The notes: generated by a model not told the origin, from the letters alone. A DNA stretch of 39,713 bases from Pararoseomonas baculiformis (GCF_017813395.1 NZ_JAGIZB010000029.1:1-39713); one strand, 5' to 3'. Positions 8,782-17,316 are shown, numbered from the stretch's first letter. Numbers and translations: made by a program.

Positions 8782-9388
8782 TGAAGCGGTTCGCGAGGCG
8801 GCGCATCGTGCCAGCCAGGCCGTCGATCGCGCCATGACGAAGTATGGCCGTGGCCTGGTGACCGACGAGGACGATCTGACGGGCGTTCTCGTCGGTAGTC
8901 TCGACACCGAGCTCGAGGGCCAGATTGGCGGGCTAACCTGGTCAACCTCAATCCTGCGGCACCGCAAGGGCCAAGCGGCTGAAGAGAAGCAGATCGGTGC
9001 CGATATGCTGATCCATGTCGCCTTCAACACACCGGAGCACCGCTATTCGAAAGGCGTTCTGATCCAATCAAAGCGGGTCGAGCTTGGCGCGTCCATGTCA
9101 GCCAAGGACCATCGGGAACTGGTTAATCAGTGCGGCAAGATGCTGCAGGTGACACCCGCTTCCTGGGTCTTCGACTACGCGCGGGGCGCGATGCGTTGCG
9201 GCTCGGCTAGCCGGATTAAGGGCTCGTCCAACCTCGTCCTCTCCGAGGAGTGCAGCTGGACACCCTATCGCTTCTTCTTCGAGCTTTTCCGCTGTCCGAT
9301 TGGGGACGAGCGACTCACGAGCGCGTTGGTTCGCGAGCTACCGGTTCCCACGGTTCTCCAGATCAAGGCTGAAGGCGGCCGCCGATAG
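8765..9388 (+). CDS. Hypothetical protein with PD-(D/E)XK-like nuclease motif
   Basis: A 207-aa protein starting at a GTG preceded by an AGGGCAGGGA ribosome-binding stretch. I do not recognise a named family. Residues 33-39 (TDEDDLT), D80 in EEKQIGADMLIHV, and Q101-x-K103 in KGVLIQSKR line up as the E...D...QxK pattern of PD-(D/E)XK nucleases, with the strand pattern around D80 and QSK also fitting. A nuclease or restriction-like role is therefore plausible but not proven. It sits directly after the IS481 breakpoint, so the promoter or an N-terminal part may have been lost. Confidence 0.55.
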   Translation: MASHFDEAVREAAHRASQAVDRAMTKYGRGLVTDEDDLTGVLVGSLDTELEGQIGGLTWSTSILRHRKGQAAEEKQIGADMLIHVAFNTPEHRYSKGVLIQSKRVELGASMSAKDHRELVNQCGKMLQVTPASWVFDYARGAMRCGSASRIKGSSNLVLSEECSWTPYRFFFELFRCPIGDERLTSALVRELPVPTVLQIKAEGGRR

Positions 9389-9448
9389 TCCGACAAGGCC
9401 GAGGTGCGGAAGTGCATTTGTGCACATTTGCACCGACTTGGTTCTGCT

Positions 9449-10144
9449 TTACCCCTGTTCTTCGTCCCGGCCCTGCGATCGCAGCAGCGCCGCGCGCAGC
9501 GGCAGGAAAGCCCCTGGCCTCGCGAAGCGGGGCGCCGAGGCTACCGCCTGCTTCCCGCCTGCGCTGAGAGGCAACTGCAGGAAGCTACCGCTGTTTCGGC
9601 CCTCTCCGGGACCGTCGGCCAGCGGCACAGGCCAGAAGCACTCCACCCGCCCGGCCTCACCGCGCAGTACCAGGAAGACGAAGCGCTTCACCGCGCCGTC
9701 CGGCGCCGTTTCCACTGCGAAGCGGAACATCATCCCCTCCGCATGGTCGCTCCCGAGCGCCAGCGCGAGCTGCTCGGCCTCGCTCTCCTGCTGGCGCAGG
9801 GTCCGCTTGGAGGGATCCTCGGCGTCGCCCCGGTAGAAGCGCACCGGCACACCGTCGATGAGGAAGACGAAATGGTGGGTCTCGTCGAGCACGCCGAACC
9901 AGGCGTAGCGGCCACTCTCGGCCGCCCGCGCCAGCTGGTGCTTGGAGAAGGCGTAAGCTCGACAGCCGATCGACCATGCGTCGTCCCCAGCCCAGTAATC
10001 GGCCGAGGCGATCGCGTCCGCCCGACCCCGCGCCAGGAGGCGAGCCGCGGCCGTGAGCCGCTCCTCCGTGAGCGAGGGGTGCAGCTCCCACGGCAGGCGA
10101 CGCGGGGCAGGGGCCTCTCCAGAAGGAGGGTTCTCGTCTGTCAT
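9449..10144 (-). CDS. Unnamed 231-aa protein, full-length paralogue
   Basis: A 231-aa protein of unknown function, starting MTDENPPSGEAPAPRRLPWELHPSL. Visible features are RLTAAARLLARGRADAI, a DDAWSIGCRAYAF segment, THHFVFLIDGVPVRFYRGD, and LRQQESEAEQLALALGS. The C-terminal third includes a strand-rich AVKRFVFLVLRGEAGRVECFW part. There is no signal peptide. Residues 1 to ~140 are about four-fifths identical at DNA level to the plus-strand gene at 29248, so the two form an inverted pair around the 10-29 kb island. I chose the start at 10144 because the paralogue starts at the same residue. The frame is open further upstream, but that part is not shared. Confidence 0.7.
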   Translation of the reverse strand: MTDENPPSGEAPAPRRLPWELHPSLTEERLTAAARLLARGRADAIASADYWAGDDAWSIGCRAYAFSKHQLARAAESGRYAWFGVLDETHHFVFLIDGVPVRFYRGDAEDPSKRTLRQQESEAEQLALALGSDHAEGMMFRFAVETAPDGAVKRFVFLVLRGEAGRVECFWPVPLADGPGEGRNSGSFLQLPLSAGGKQAVASAPRFARPGAFLPLRAALLRSQGRDEEQG

Positions 10145-10478
10145 CACGGGATCATAACGGGAAGGTGGGGGTGTGCCGGAAGGCCTGACGGTCGTTCCAC
10201 AGACGGGGGCGCGTTTGCGCCCTGCCGACAAAAAGAAGGCAGCACCCGAGGGCACCCCCGAGTTTAGGAAGGAAACGTCCAAGAAAGCAGCAACCCGACA
10301 ACAACGGGTTGTTGAACTACACCACGTGGCTCTCCACCGCTCTGCGCGTAAGCAAAGGTGTCGCATCCGAACGGCATCGCTCATCGGCAAGCCGAGCAAT
10401 GCTCCGCGCGCCCGGCGGTCACGCCGTCGGCGGCGCCGGCCTCCATCCGCCCCCTCGATTTGCCCCTTTCAATGTTCG
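10145..10478. other. Intergenic region after vapC
   Basis: No supported gene in these 334 bp. The one clear structure is the hairpin at 10291-10311. Confidence 0.4.
10291..10311 (-). terminator. Possible terminator downstream of vapBC
   Basis: CAACCCG (10291-10297), a 7-nt loop, then CGGGTTG (10305-10311), a perfect 7-bp stem. On the minus strand it lies downstream of vapC and is followed by a moderately T-rich CTGCTTTCTT, so it could end that transcript. Confidence 0.4.
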
Positions 10479-10868
10479 TTATCGGAGGAGGGTGACCAGC
10501 TCGGAGTAGGGCGGCAACAGGGGGTCGGCGGTGAGCAGGCGCAGCGGCCCGGCCATAGCCTGCGCCACCAGCAGGCGATCGAATGGGTCACGGTGATGCG
10601 GGGGCAGCGCCGCCACCCGGGCTGCGGCGTCTGCGCGCACCGGCAGCTCGGTGAAGCCCGCCTCCGCCGCGCCGCGGGCCACCTCGTGCGGGTCGAAGGC
10701 GAAGTCGGGGCGGCCGAGGCCGGCCTTGATGGCCACCTCCCAAATACTGGCAGCGCTGAATAGCACCTCGTTGTCCGGATCCTCGATCACCGCCCTCGCT
10801 TCGACACCGAGCCGGTCGGGTTCAATCAGCGCCCAGAGCAGGATGTGGGTGTCGAGCAGCAGACGCAT
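10479..10868 (-). CDS. vapC: VapC-type PIN-domain toxin
   Basis: A 129-aa PIN-domain ribonuclease of the VapC class, which cleaves tRNA or other RNA when its antitoxin is lost. Acidic active-site residues are visible: D6 in LLLDTHILLW, E44 in SIWEVAIK, D97 in RDPFDRLLVAQA and D115 in LTADPLL. The length is normal. The start at 10868 lies 7 bp after the antitoxin gene, as usual for these operons. A longer frame to 10925 would overlap the antitoxin and adds nothing resembling the family. It may help hold the plasmid or the island in the population. Confidence 0.92.
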   Translation of the reverse strand: MRLLLDTHILLWALIEPDRLGVEARAVIEDPDNEVLFSAASIWEVAIKAGLGRPDFAFDPHEVARGAAEAGFTELPVRADAAARVAALPPHHRDPFDRLLVAQAMAGPLRLLTADPLLPPYSELVTLLR

Positions 10869-10875
10869 CGTCGCC

Positions 10876-11118
10876 TCAGCGCCCCTCAAAGGTGTCGAGC
10901 ACCGCGTCGGGCAGGGGAGCGTCAAAGTCGGCCGGCACGCGCGGGCGGGCAGCCAGGGCGCCGAGCACGCGGCGCGGCTTGGTCACTGGGCTGGCGAGCG
11001 GCACGAGCCGAGCAACCGGTCGGCCGGCCCGGGCAATGACGACCTCCTGCCCGGCAGCGGCGGCATCGACCAGCCGCGAGAGTTGCGTCTTGGCAGCGTG
11101 GATGTTCACCGTCTCCAT
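10876..11118 (-). CDS. vapB: VapB/Phd-type antitoxin
   Basis: An 80-aa Phd/YefM-fold antitoxin. The opening METVNIHAAKTQLSRLVDAAAAGQEVVIARAGRPVARLVPL is the standard dimerising DNA-binding fold, and the C-terminal DFDAPLPDAVLDTFEGR is the usual toxin-binding tail. It is the first gene of a two-gene operon with vapC. The start follows a CGGAGGGA ribosome site. The palindrome at 11132-11147 just upstream is the likely autoregulatory operator. Confidence 0.93.
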   Translation of the reverse strand: METVNIHAAKTQLSRLVDAAAAGQEVVIARAGRPVARLVPLASPVTKPRRVLGALAARPRVPADFDAPLPDAVLDTFEGR

Positions 11119-11131
11119 GTTCCCTCCGACC

Positions 11132-11147
11132 GGACTAGACTTAGTCC
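11132..11147 (-). promoter_or_regulatory. Palindromic operator upstream of vapB
   Basis: GGACTAGACTTAGTCC is an inverted repeat with GGACTA/TAGTCC arms, 13 bp upstream of the vapB start and next to a TATATG-like -10 element on the minus strand. Phd/VapB antitoxins bind such palindromes to repress their own operon, so this is the probable site. Confidence 0.55.
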
Positions 11148-11190
11148 ATATAGCTCGGAGTGGACGGAGGGGAAGGGATGTTGAGAGCTG

Positions 11191-11565
11191 TCAGGAGGCC
11201 AAACGGTCGTGCGGCTTTCCATCACGGCACCACTCAACCCGCCCGCCCTTGATCCAGAAGTGGCAACCACACGCCTTCGTCTGGTGCACGGACGGTTCCA
11301 TAGTCGGCCGTGACCATCGGTCCAGGACGATCTTCCAACGTGGGCGACGAGCCGCGTTGAGGGAGAGAGCTATCGGCAAGCCGCATCCACCGGGGCACCG
11401 CAGGCACGCCCATTTCTGGACACCCGCGTCCTCCACCACGATTACCTCGCCGGGGATGAGCGCACGATCCTCCGGGTAGGTCGGCTGCGTCCTCGCTAGC
11501 AGGTCGAACCGAAGCAGGCCGATCCAGCGAAGACCCTTGGCAATTGTCCTCCACATGGCCGTCAC
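11191..11565 (-). CDS. DUF6527-like cysteine-rich protein, Ub-like operon
   Basis: A 124-aa protein starting at a GTG that overlaps the stop of the JAB-E1 gene (GTGA), so it is translationally coupled. Residues 54-61 (CLRCPGGC) give C54, C57 and C61, and residues 99-102 (CGCH) give C99, C101 and H102, a likely zinc site of treble-clef or ribbon type. A long GEVIVVED-GVQKWACL strand region precedes it. I place it in DUF6527, a family found beside multi-ubiquitin, E1 and E2 genes. In such operons a small metal-binding protein could act as an adaptor, ligase-like factor or peptidase. Which of these is not shown here. Confidence 0.7.
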   Translation of the reverse strand: MTAMWRTIAKGLRWIGLLRFDLLARTQPTYPEDRALIPGEVIVVEDAGVQKWACLRCPGGCGLPIALSLNAARRPRWKIVLDRWSRPTMEPSVHQTKACGCHFWIKGGRVEWCRDGKPHDRLAS

Positions 11566-12959
11566 CCGACCAGATCGAGGAAGGGCTGGATGTCACCACG
11601 CCCCCAGGACCACTCTGTCTCGCACACGGGGCACCCGGGCTTCGAAGCGACCCCGAGGAAACGGTCATCCCGGAGATGGAAGCGCCGATACCGCGTCGGA
11701 ACCATACCCCCGTCGCCGTGGAACCCGGTGAGCAGAGCGAGGACTTCGTTTACCGCGACCGCGGCCATCTCGGTGGTAAAGGTAACCACCGCAGGGGCCG
11801 GATCACCCCCACCCTCAACGTAGGCCTCCGCCTTCCGCCGCTTGAACTCCGCCGGGTCCGTGCGCTCCAGCGCCTCCTCGGCTGCGCGGCGCGGGTTGAT
11901 GAAGCCGCCGCAGATGAGGCAGGGGCGGCCTGGGACCAGTGTCGTCACGCGGCCGTGGATGTCGAAGCTCGCGTCCACTGAACGCGCCCGCATGCGCAGG
12001 CCGACATCGATCACGGGAATCCCATAGAAATAGGCTAGGCGGTTGATCAGCACCCGACCGGCATTATCGTCCGTGCAGCCCAGGATCACGTCGCACGATC
12101 GCAGGGCGTCTCTCGCCCCGGAATCGTTCGCCCAACCCTTCCACTTCGCGACCCGCACGCCAAGGTCGGCGGCGACGATCTCCCGCTCCAGGACGTCCAC
12201 CTTTGGCACCCCGACATCCGATCGGCGGGAGCCGTGGACCCGGTTCAGGTTCGTCACCTCCACTGTGTCATCGTCCACAAGGAGGAGGTGGCCAACCCCC
12301 AACCGGGCGAGCATCATCGCGACGGGGCTGCCAGTACCGCCGCAACCGATCACCCCGACCTGGAGCGACCGCACGAGAGGGTTGAAACCCGATCCGAAGA
12401 GCCGGGCCTGCCGATCAAGATGTTCGATGGCCCCGTCGCCCGCCGTCGGACCTCCCCAACGGCGCAGCCGTCCCCCGACCACCTGGATATGGGCCATGTC
12501 CACCCGCGTGCCGTCGGGGAGCCAGATCCTCGCGCAGACGGAGCCGTCACCACCGAGCACGATGCTCACCAGGCCGCGCACACCCTTGATGCCGGCGGTG
12601 CGCGCCAGCTCGGCCTCGTTGGCGTTGTCCTGCTTGGAAAAGAAGGCAGAACTGCCGGGATGGGTGTGGATCAGAGCGGGGACAAGGTCCGCGCACATCG
12701 CCTCCGAGAGCAGCCGCATGAAGCCGCCCGTCGCCCAGGTCACGTGGACGGGGGACGCGCTGATCTTCTCCGCATCGGCGATCGGGTGGATCTCATGCGA
12801 GACGAGGCGGGTCCGCGGCGACCCCGTCCAGGGGTCCGCGCCGATGGTCGCGCGACCGAGCAGAGCGTAGGCGGACGCCTCGGCCCCGCCGGTATCCAGC
12901 AGCCCGTGGAGCCGCGACCAGTGCGGCTCCAGGATCGTCAGGTCGAAAGCCTGGGACAT
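11562..12959 (-). CDS. JAB peptidase-E1 (ThiF-like) fusion
   Basis: A 465-aa two-domain protein. Residues ~10-165 are a JAB/JAMM metallopeptidase with the complete motif H98-T-H100-P, seven residues from H100 to S108, then D111, and E27 as the probable upstream Glu. Residues ~190-465 are a ThiF/E1 adenylating domain with GCGGTGS (205-211), VDDD (228-231), NLNR (237-240), K253 and CTDDN (295-299). It also has C347/C350 and C443/C446 as a zinc site. Joining the activating enzyme and the deconjugase in one chain is typical of bacterial multi-ubiquitin systems. Start and stop both overlap the neighbouring genes by 4 nt or fewer. Confidence 0.93.
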   Translation of the reverse strand: MSQAFDLTILEPHWSRLHGLLDTGGAEASAYALLGRATIGADPWTGSPRTRLVSHEIHPIADAEKISASPVHVTWATGGFMRLLSEAMCADLVPALIHTHPGSSAFFSKQDNANEAELARTAGIKGVRGLVSIVLGGDGSVCARIWLPDGTRVDMAHIQVVGGRLRRWGGPTAGDGAIEHLDRQARLFGSGFNPLVRSLQVGVIGCGGTGSPVAMMLARLGVGHLLLVDDDTVEVTNLNRVHGSRRSDVGVPKVDVLEREIVAADLGVRVAKWKGWANDSGARDALRSCDVILGCTDDNAGRVLINRLAYFYGIPVIDVGLRMRARSVDASFDIHGRVTTLVPGRPCLICGGFINPRRAAEEALERTDPAEFKRRKAEAYVEGGGDPAPAVVTFTTEMAAVAVNEVLALLTGFHGDGGMVPTRYRRFHLRDDRFLGVASKPGCPVCETEWSWGRGDIQPFLDLVG

Positions 12960-13825
12960 CAGCGCCCAGCCTCCAGCGCGCGGCGCACGCGAGCGACCAT
13001 CGTCCGCAGGCCATCCACCCCCGCCCGCCACTCCTGGGAGTGGCGGGACCAGCGCTGCCAGGTGCGGCCGGCGAAGACCTGATCCACCTCCGTGTTCATC
13101 GGCATCCGCCCGTCCTGGAACCGGAGCCGGGGGGAGGCAAAGAACATATCGGGGCAGGCGTCCGGGTATCCGGCGGGGAGCTGGATCAGGATGTCCGCTG
13201 TCTCATAGTCGAACATCCCCTGCGGGAGCGGGAAGGCCTTCAGAACAACGCCCGCCATCACCCCGTCATGGACGATCTCGTACGCGATCCCGTTGCCCTC
13301 GAGGAAGGTGCGGTCCGCCGTCGGGAGGGCCGTGAGGCCCTCCGTCGTGGCGGCGATCACGGTAATGAACCGCTCGATCCCCGGCTTATTGAGGTCGATG
13401 ATGTCGCGATTCTCGACCTTGATGTCCTGGCCACCGCGAACTTCCAGGTAGAGGTCGTAGCCGGGCTGGAAGTTAGCCAGCCCGCGGAGGACCGCGCCGC
13501 TGATAATGGGTTTCCCCCAGACCAGTTGCTTATTGTCGATCGTGAACTTGAAGTCGCGGTCGGTGCGAAAGTAGACGAAGTGCTCCGCGCCGCGGCCGCG
13601 CAGGTCGAACGGCTCGTCGAGCCGCAGGTCCTCGAAGTCGCCGCTGGGCAGGATCGCGAAGAGGCTAAACTCCTCGACCGGCGTTGCGCCAGTAACCTGG
13701 AGGATCTGGCGGCCGAGGGGCATCGGATCCGTCAGTGTCGCCGGGCGGTAGTTCAAGGTCTCGTCGGCGACCTTGATGTTGAAGGTGGTGTTGCCGTGCG
13801 GGGCTTGGCCAGCGAAAGCATCCAT
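12959..13825 (-). CDS. Tandem ubiquitin-like domains fused to an E2-like domain
   Basis: A 288-aa fusion. Residues ~13-90 and ~91-158 are two beta-grasp repeats of the multi-ubiquitin type: FNIKVADETLNYRPATLTDPMPLGRQIL and FKFTIDNKQLVWGKPIISGAVLRGLA align with each other. Residues ~166-288 resemble a prokaryotic E2 of the Prok-E2_E type, with LPAGYPDACPDMFF and a C-terminal WQRWSRHSQEWRAGVDGL. C224 is the only cysteine in the protein and is the candidate thioester residue, with H262 nearby in sequence. The chain ends in AGR and no di-glycine tail is seen. The start at 13825 has a GGAGAA ribosome site; 13879 is open but less likely. The stop overlaps the E1 start (ATGA). Confidence 0.88.
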   Translation of the reverse strand: MDAFAGQAPHGNTTFNIKVADETLNYRPATLTDPMPLGRQILQVTGATPVEEFSLFAILPSGDFEDLRLDEPFDLRGRGAEHFVYFRTDRDFKFTIDNKQLVWGKPIISGAVLRGLANFQPGYDLYLEVRGGQDIKVENRDIIDLNKPGIERFITVIAATTEGLTALPTADRTFLEGNGIAYEIVHDGVMAGVVLKAFPLPQGMFDYETADILIQLPAGYPDACPDMFFASPRLRFQDGRMPMNTEVDQVFAGRTWQRWSRHSQEWRAGVDGLRTMVARVRRALEAGR

Positions 13826-13922
13826 TCGAGTGATTTCTCCGGACCCGCGGCGAACCGTCGTCGGGGTCTGAAGGGTCAATCGCCGGTCGGATGGACAACC
13901 GGTAACGTCCCGCCAACTTTTT

Positions 13923-16900
13923 TCAGGTCGCCTCTGCCGGCAGGGGGCCGCATATGAAGTAGGCCGGACACCGGGGGCAGGTGTCGGTTACCCGGCGCGG
14001 GAACTCTCCTCGCTTCATGGAGGCGAACGCCTCGTCCAGCTTCGCCTTGCGGTTGCCCAGAACCTTGTCCGTCATCGTGACCGGCGTGAGCGTCTCGTCC
14101 GCTAGGTGAACCAACTCCACCGAGCAACCCGGTAGGTGCTGGCCTGCCGCGAGGCGGAAGGCTGCGGTCACGAGGCTGTTCGACTCGGCCTTCGTACCAT
14201 GGCCCGTGCGGACCCGCCGAACCAAGCCGCCTCCCACGCCGCCACCGATAATCTCCTCCGCGCGGATGACGACCTCGCCCCCTTCAACCGCGAAGCGCAT
14301 CTCCCGGGCGGGCAACCGGATCCGGCCTTGGCGTGTGCGCTGGAAAAAGCTCAGCAGGGCCCTGCCGACCCGCAGATAGTCCGTAGAGTAGCCATGTTCG
14401 TGCGGCCCATGGGTCAACCAAGCCTGGTCGAGGCGAGCATCGACCTCCGCGGCCGATGGCGTCAACTCGTGGTCCGAGGTCATCCAGTTCACGACCTGCT
14501 CGACGGCAGCGTGCATCCGCTGGAAGGCTGCCTCCACCTGCCGGCCACCGATGTCCAGAATCGCCGTATACATGAACCGACGGGGGCAACGCTCATAGAG
14601 CCCGAGCTGCCCGACGGTCAGGCTGGTGGGCGTCGTTACCCCTGCTGGGAGGAGCATGTCGCCCGTCACCTCCGGCATCGAGACGGTAGGGACGTCCGAC
14701 CGGGCGTTCACGGCATCCCCCATCCTGTCGAGGAACGGCGACCGGTTCCGGGCCACGCCCCCCTTCTTTTGGGTCGGGGAGTAGAGGAGTAGCCGGTCCT
14801 TCGGGCGGGACAATGCGACGAAGAAGAGACATTCCTGCTCCTCGGCGTGGCCGTCCGCCATGGCTTGCAGGCCGGAGCCGGTGGCTCCCTCGATCATGCC
14901 GTCGGGCGGCAGACACCTACCGGCTCGGAAGTCCTTCGGGATCGTGTCGGCCGTCAGCCCGGGAAGGTGGACCACCGGGAATTCCAGCCCCTTGGCCCCG
15001 TGGATCGTCATGAGGCGGACCGCATCCATCCCCTGGGCGGCATCCGGCAGTTGGCGCAGGTGCCGATCCTCAGCCAGAAGGAGGAGTTTACGCACCCGGT
15101 CGAGGAAGCGCTTCACGGGAAGGCCGGCGGCACGCGGCTGAACCCGCGCGAAGTTCATGAACTGCCAAATTGCGATGCCCTGAAGGCGCTTGGTGACCGT
15201 GGGCGAGCGGGCGATGTCGGCAGCGATCCTGGAGTGGTCGAACAGGATCCCTGCGAGGAACGTCCATGGATCCGTATCCGGCCCTGCGCCACCGCAGGCT
15301 GCCGCGATCCGGTTCATGGTCACCAGACCGTCGGCTGACAGGTCAGCGAAGCCCATGAGCCGGGATGTCCAGCCGAGTGGAGGTGTCCCGTCATCTCGAA
15401 GCGGACGGGTGACCGCCAAGACGTCGGAGAGGGTCATCTCGAAGTCCGGCATCGCCGCGATTCGGATGAGGCCGGCGGCACGCCGATCTACCAGGAGTGA
15501 GACCATGGCCAGCAGGCTCTTCACCTCGGGCCGCTCGAACAGGTTGCCGAGATAGAGGCTGGGAATGCCCCGTGCCTCCAGGGCGGCGGCCACCTTCGCC
15601 ACCTTGTCATTGCTCATGCACAGAACCGCTTGGTCGCGGTAGCTGAAGCCGGCCTCGTGCATCTCCGCGACAGCCGCGGCAACGACGAACGGCTCCTCGT
15701 CCGTCTCGCCACCCGGCCGGTACTCTGGCTGGATGCCGCATGCCGGGCGATGGGCGTCGAAGACCACCTCGCCATCAGGGGCCGCCTTCATGCCGGCCGC
15801 GGCGAACCTGACAAAGCCGGCGACGACTTCCGGGGTAGAACGGTAGTTCACCCGCAAGCGGCCCCGAACGCCGGTCGGGAAGTCTCCTGCCCCGAAGCGG
15901 GCGACGTTGAAGGACGACGCTCCGCGGAAGCGATAGATCGACTGCCGGACGTCGCCCACCGCCCACAGATTTTCCCCCTCGCCCGTCAAGCCCTGGAGGA
16001 GACGAACGCTCGCCCGGTTGACGTCCTGGAACTCATCCACGAGCACGTGGCGGTGCCGGTCCCGGAGGGCAGCCCGGACCTCCGCGTCGGTTTCGAGGAG
16101 ACGCACAGGGCGCGCTACCAGGTCACCGAAGTCGAGGCAGCCGCGCTTCGCCTTCAGGACCTCGTACGCTCGGAAGACGGTCGCGATGTCCAGGCAGCGT
16201 TCGGCCGCGACTACCTCTTCGGTAGTGGCGGCGCGCTCGCTCATGGCCGTCGCCAGTTCGGCATATCGCGCCGCATCCACGACCTCGTCGTTCGCCCGAG
16301 AGATCGCGTCGAGGATCTCCTTGATGTTCTCGGCAGGATCCCAGAGATTCCGGAAGTGCTTGAGGTCGAGTCTGGCGAACCCCTCCTCAAGCAGTTCCAC
16401 GGCCTCCACCCGATCCAGGAGACGCGGGTCGGCGGGGAGACCCAGGCGGTCGTTGAAGCGTCGGATTACGTCCAGGCCGAAGGAGTGGAATGTACCGACC
16501 CATGTCCCTGTGGAAGCCTCGGGGCAGATACCGGCGATCCGTTCCCGCAGTTCGGCGGCCGCTTTGTTCGAGAAGGTGAGGACCAGGATCTCGGCCGGGT
16601 CCACGCCGGCGCGCGCGAGGCTCGCGACGCGGCTGACCAACGTCTGTGTTTTGCCGGTTCCCGGCCCCGCCTCGAGCAGGTAAGGGACACCCCGGTGCGC
16701 CGCCGCCTCGGCTTGTTCGGGGTTGAGGGGGCGTTCGGGTCGAGGGGGTGAGGCTGGCCCAGCCGGAGGAAGGAGTAGTCCGTCGAGGAGCTGCGCGGCG
16801 GCCACCGCGAAAGGAACACGATACCTCGCCGCGATGGCCGATGCGGTCAGCCCTGGGTCAAGATGCAGCTCCCGGGCGACCGGCCGAGGCAGGAGGAGTT

Positions 16901-17315
16901 CCCGCGCGAAGAGATTCATCCGAACCTCGCGGCGCTCCCGACGGCTGTAATCGGTCAGGGCCTCCACTCCTCCCGGGGAGCGCTCGACGGACGCGAGCGA
17001 ATCCACATCCGAGACAGGGTCCGAATTGGTTCGGCCTTCCAGTTCGAGGTGGCCGACCTCGTGAGCGACGAGGAGCGCGTTCTCGAACTCGTCGCCCGTG
17101 TCCTCGTGGGCGATCACCCCGATGTCGGCTCGATACCTCGCCCTGCCCCTGTGGAGGATGGCACTCCCAGGGGCGACCTTGTTGACCTGCGTGTCATCAC
17201 GGTGCCGTGCCGCCGCTACCGCCAGATCGTACGGTCCCCAGCCGGCGGGGAGCTTCGCGACGACCTCGGCATGGAGGGCAGCGGCGGCCTGACGCGCGGC
17301 TTCAAGGCTATCCAT
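13923..17315 (-). CDS. ImmA/IrrE peptidase-UvrD helicase fusion with Fe-S-like end
   Basis: A 1130-aa protein. Residues ~1-185 are an ImmA/IrrE-type zinc peptidase with HEVGH (85-89) and a downstream RREVRMNLFARELLLP helix. Residues ~195-830 are a UvrD/Rep superfamily 1 helicase: AGPGTGKT (216-223), DEFQDVNRAS, GDVRQSIYRFRGA, a VNYRST motif, MTIHGAKGLEFPVV and VALSRPKDRL. The last ~200 residues resemble the AddB/Cas4-type nuclease domain by a lone Cys in YERCPRRFMY and C-x2-C-x5-C at the end (TCPRCPAYFICG). The acidic and Lys residues expected in IDxKTG read VRRVRTG. It therefore looks like an inactive nuclease that keeps its cluster. The start at 17315 lies one base after the previous stop; 17351 is an overlapping alternative. 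Confidence 0.9.
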   Translation of the reverse strand: MDSLEAARQAAAALHAEVVAKLPAGWGPYDLAVAAARHRDDTQVNKVAPGSAILHRGRARYRADIGVIAHEDTGDEFENALLVAHEVGHLELEGRTNSDPVSDVDSLASVERSPGGVEALTDYSRRERREVRMNLFARELLLPRPVARELHLDPGLTASAIAARYRVPFAVAAAQLLDGLLLPPAGPASPPRPERPLNPEQAEAAAHRGVPYLLEAGPGTGKTQTLVSRVASLARAGVDPAEILVLTFSNKAAAELRERIAGICPEASTGTWVGTFHSFGLDVIRRFNDRLGLPADPRLLDRVEAVELLEEGFARLDLKHFRNLWDPAENIKEILDAISRANDEVVDAARYAELATAMSERAATTEEVVAAERCLDIATVFRAYEVLKAKRGCLDFGDLVARPVRLLETDAEVRAALRDRHRHVLVDEFQDVNRASVRLLQGLTGEGENLWAVGDVRQSIYRFRGASSFNVARFGAGDFPTGVRGRLRVNYRSTPEVVAGFVRFAAAGMKAAPDGEVVFDAHRPACGIQPEYRPGGETDEEPFVVAAAVAEMHEAGFSYRDQAVLCMSNDKVAKVAAALEARGIPSLYLGNLFERPEVKSLLAMVSLLVDRRAAGLIRIAAMPDFEMTLSDVLAVTRPLRDDGTPPLGWTSRLMGFADLSADGLVTMNRIAAACGGAGPDTDPWTFLAGILFDHSRIAADIARSPTVTKRLQGIAIWQFMNFARVQPRAAGLPVKRFLDRVRKLLLLAEDRHLRQLPDAAQGMDAVRLMTIHGAKGLEFPVVHLPGLTADTIPKDFRAGRCLPPDGMIEGATGSGLQAMADGHAEEQECLFFVALSRPKDRLLLYSPTQKKGGVARNRSPFLDRMGDAVNARSDVPTVSMPEVTGDMLLPAGVTTPTSLTVGQLGLYERCPRRFMYTAILDIGGRQVEAAFQRMHAAVEQVVNWMTSDHELTPSAAEVDARLDQAWLTHGPHEHGYSTDYLRVGRALLSFFQRTRQGRIRLPAREMRFAVEGGEVVIRAEEIIGGGVGGGLVRRVRTGHGTKAESNSLVTAAFRLAAGQHLPGCSVELVHLADETLTPVTMTDKVLGNRKAKLDEAFASMKRGEFPRRVTDTCPRCPAYFICGPLPAEAT

Positions 17316-17316
17316 A

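Noticed and set aside
15630-16751. Plus-strand 373-codon frame inside the UvrD gene
   Set aside because: It is antisense to helicase motifs that are fully conserved on the minus strand.
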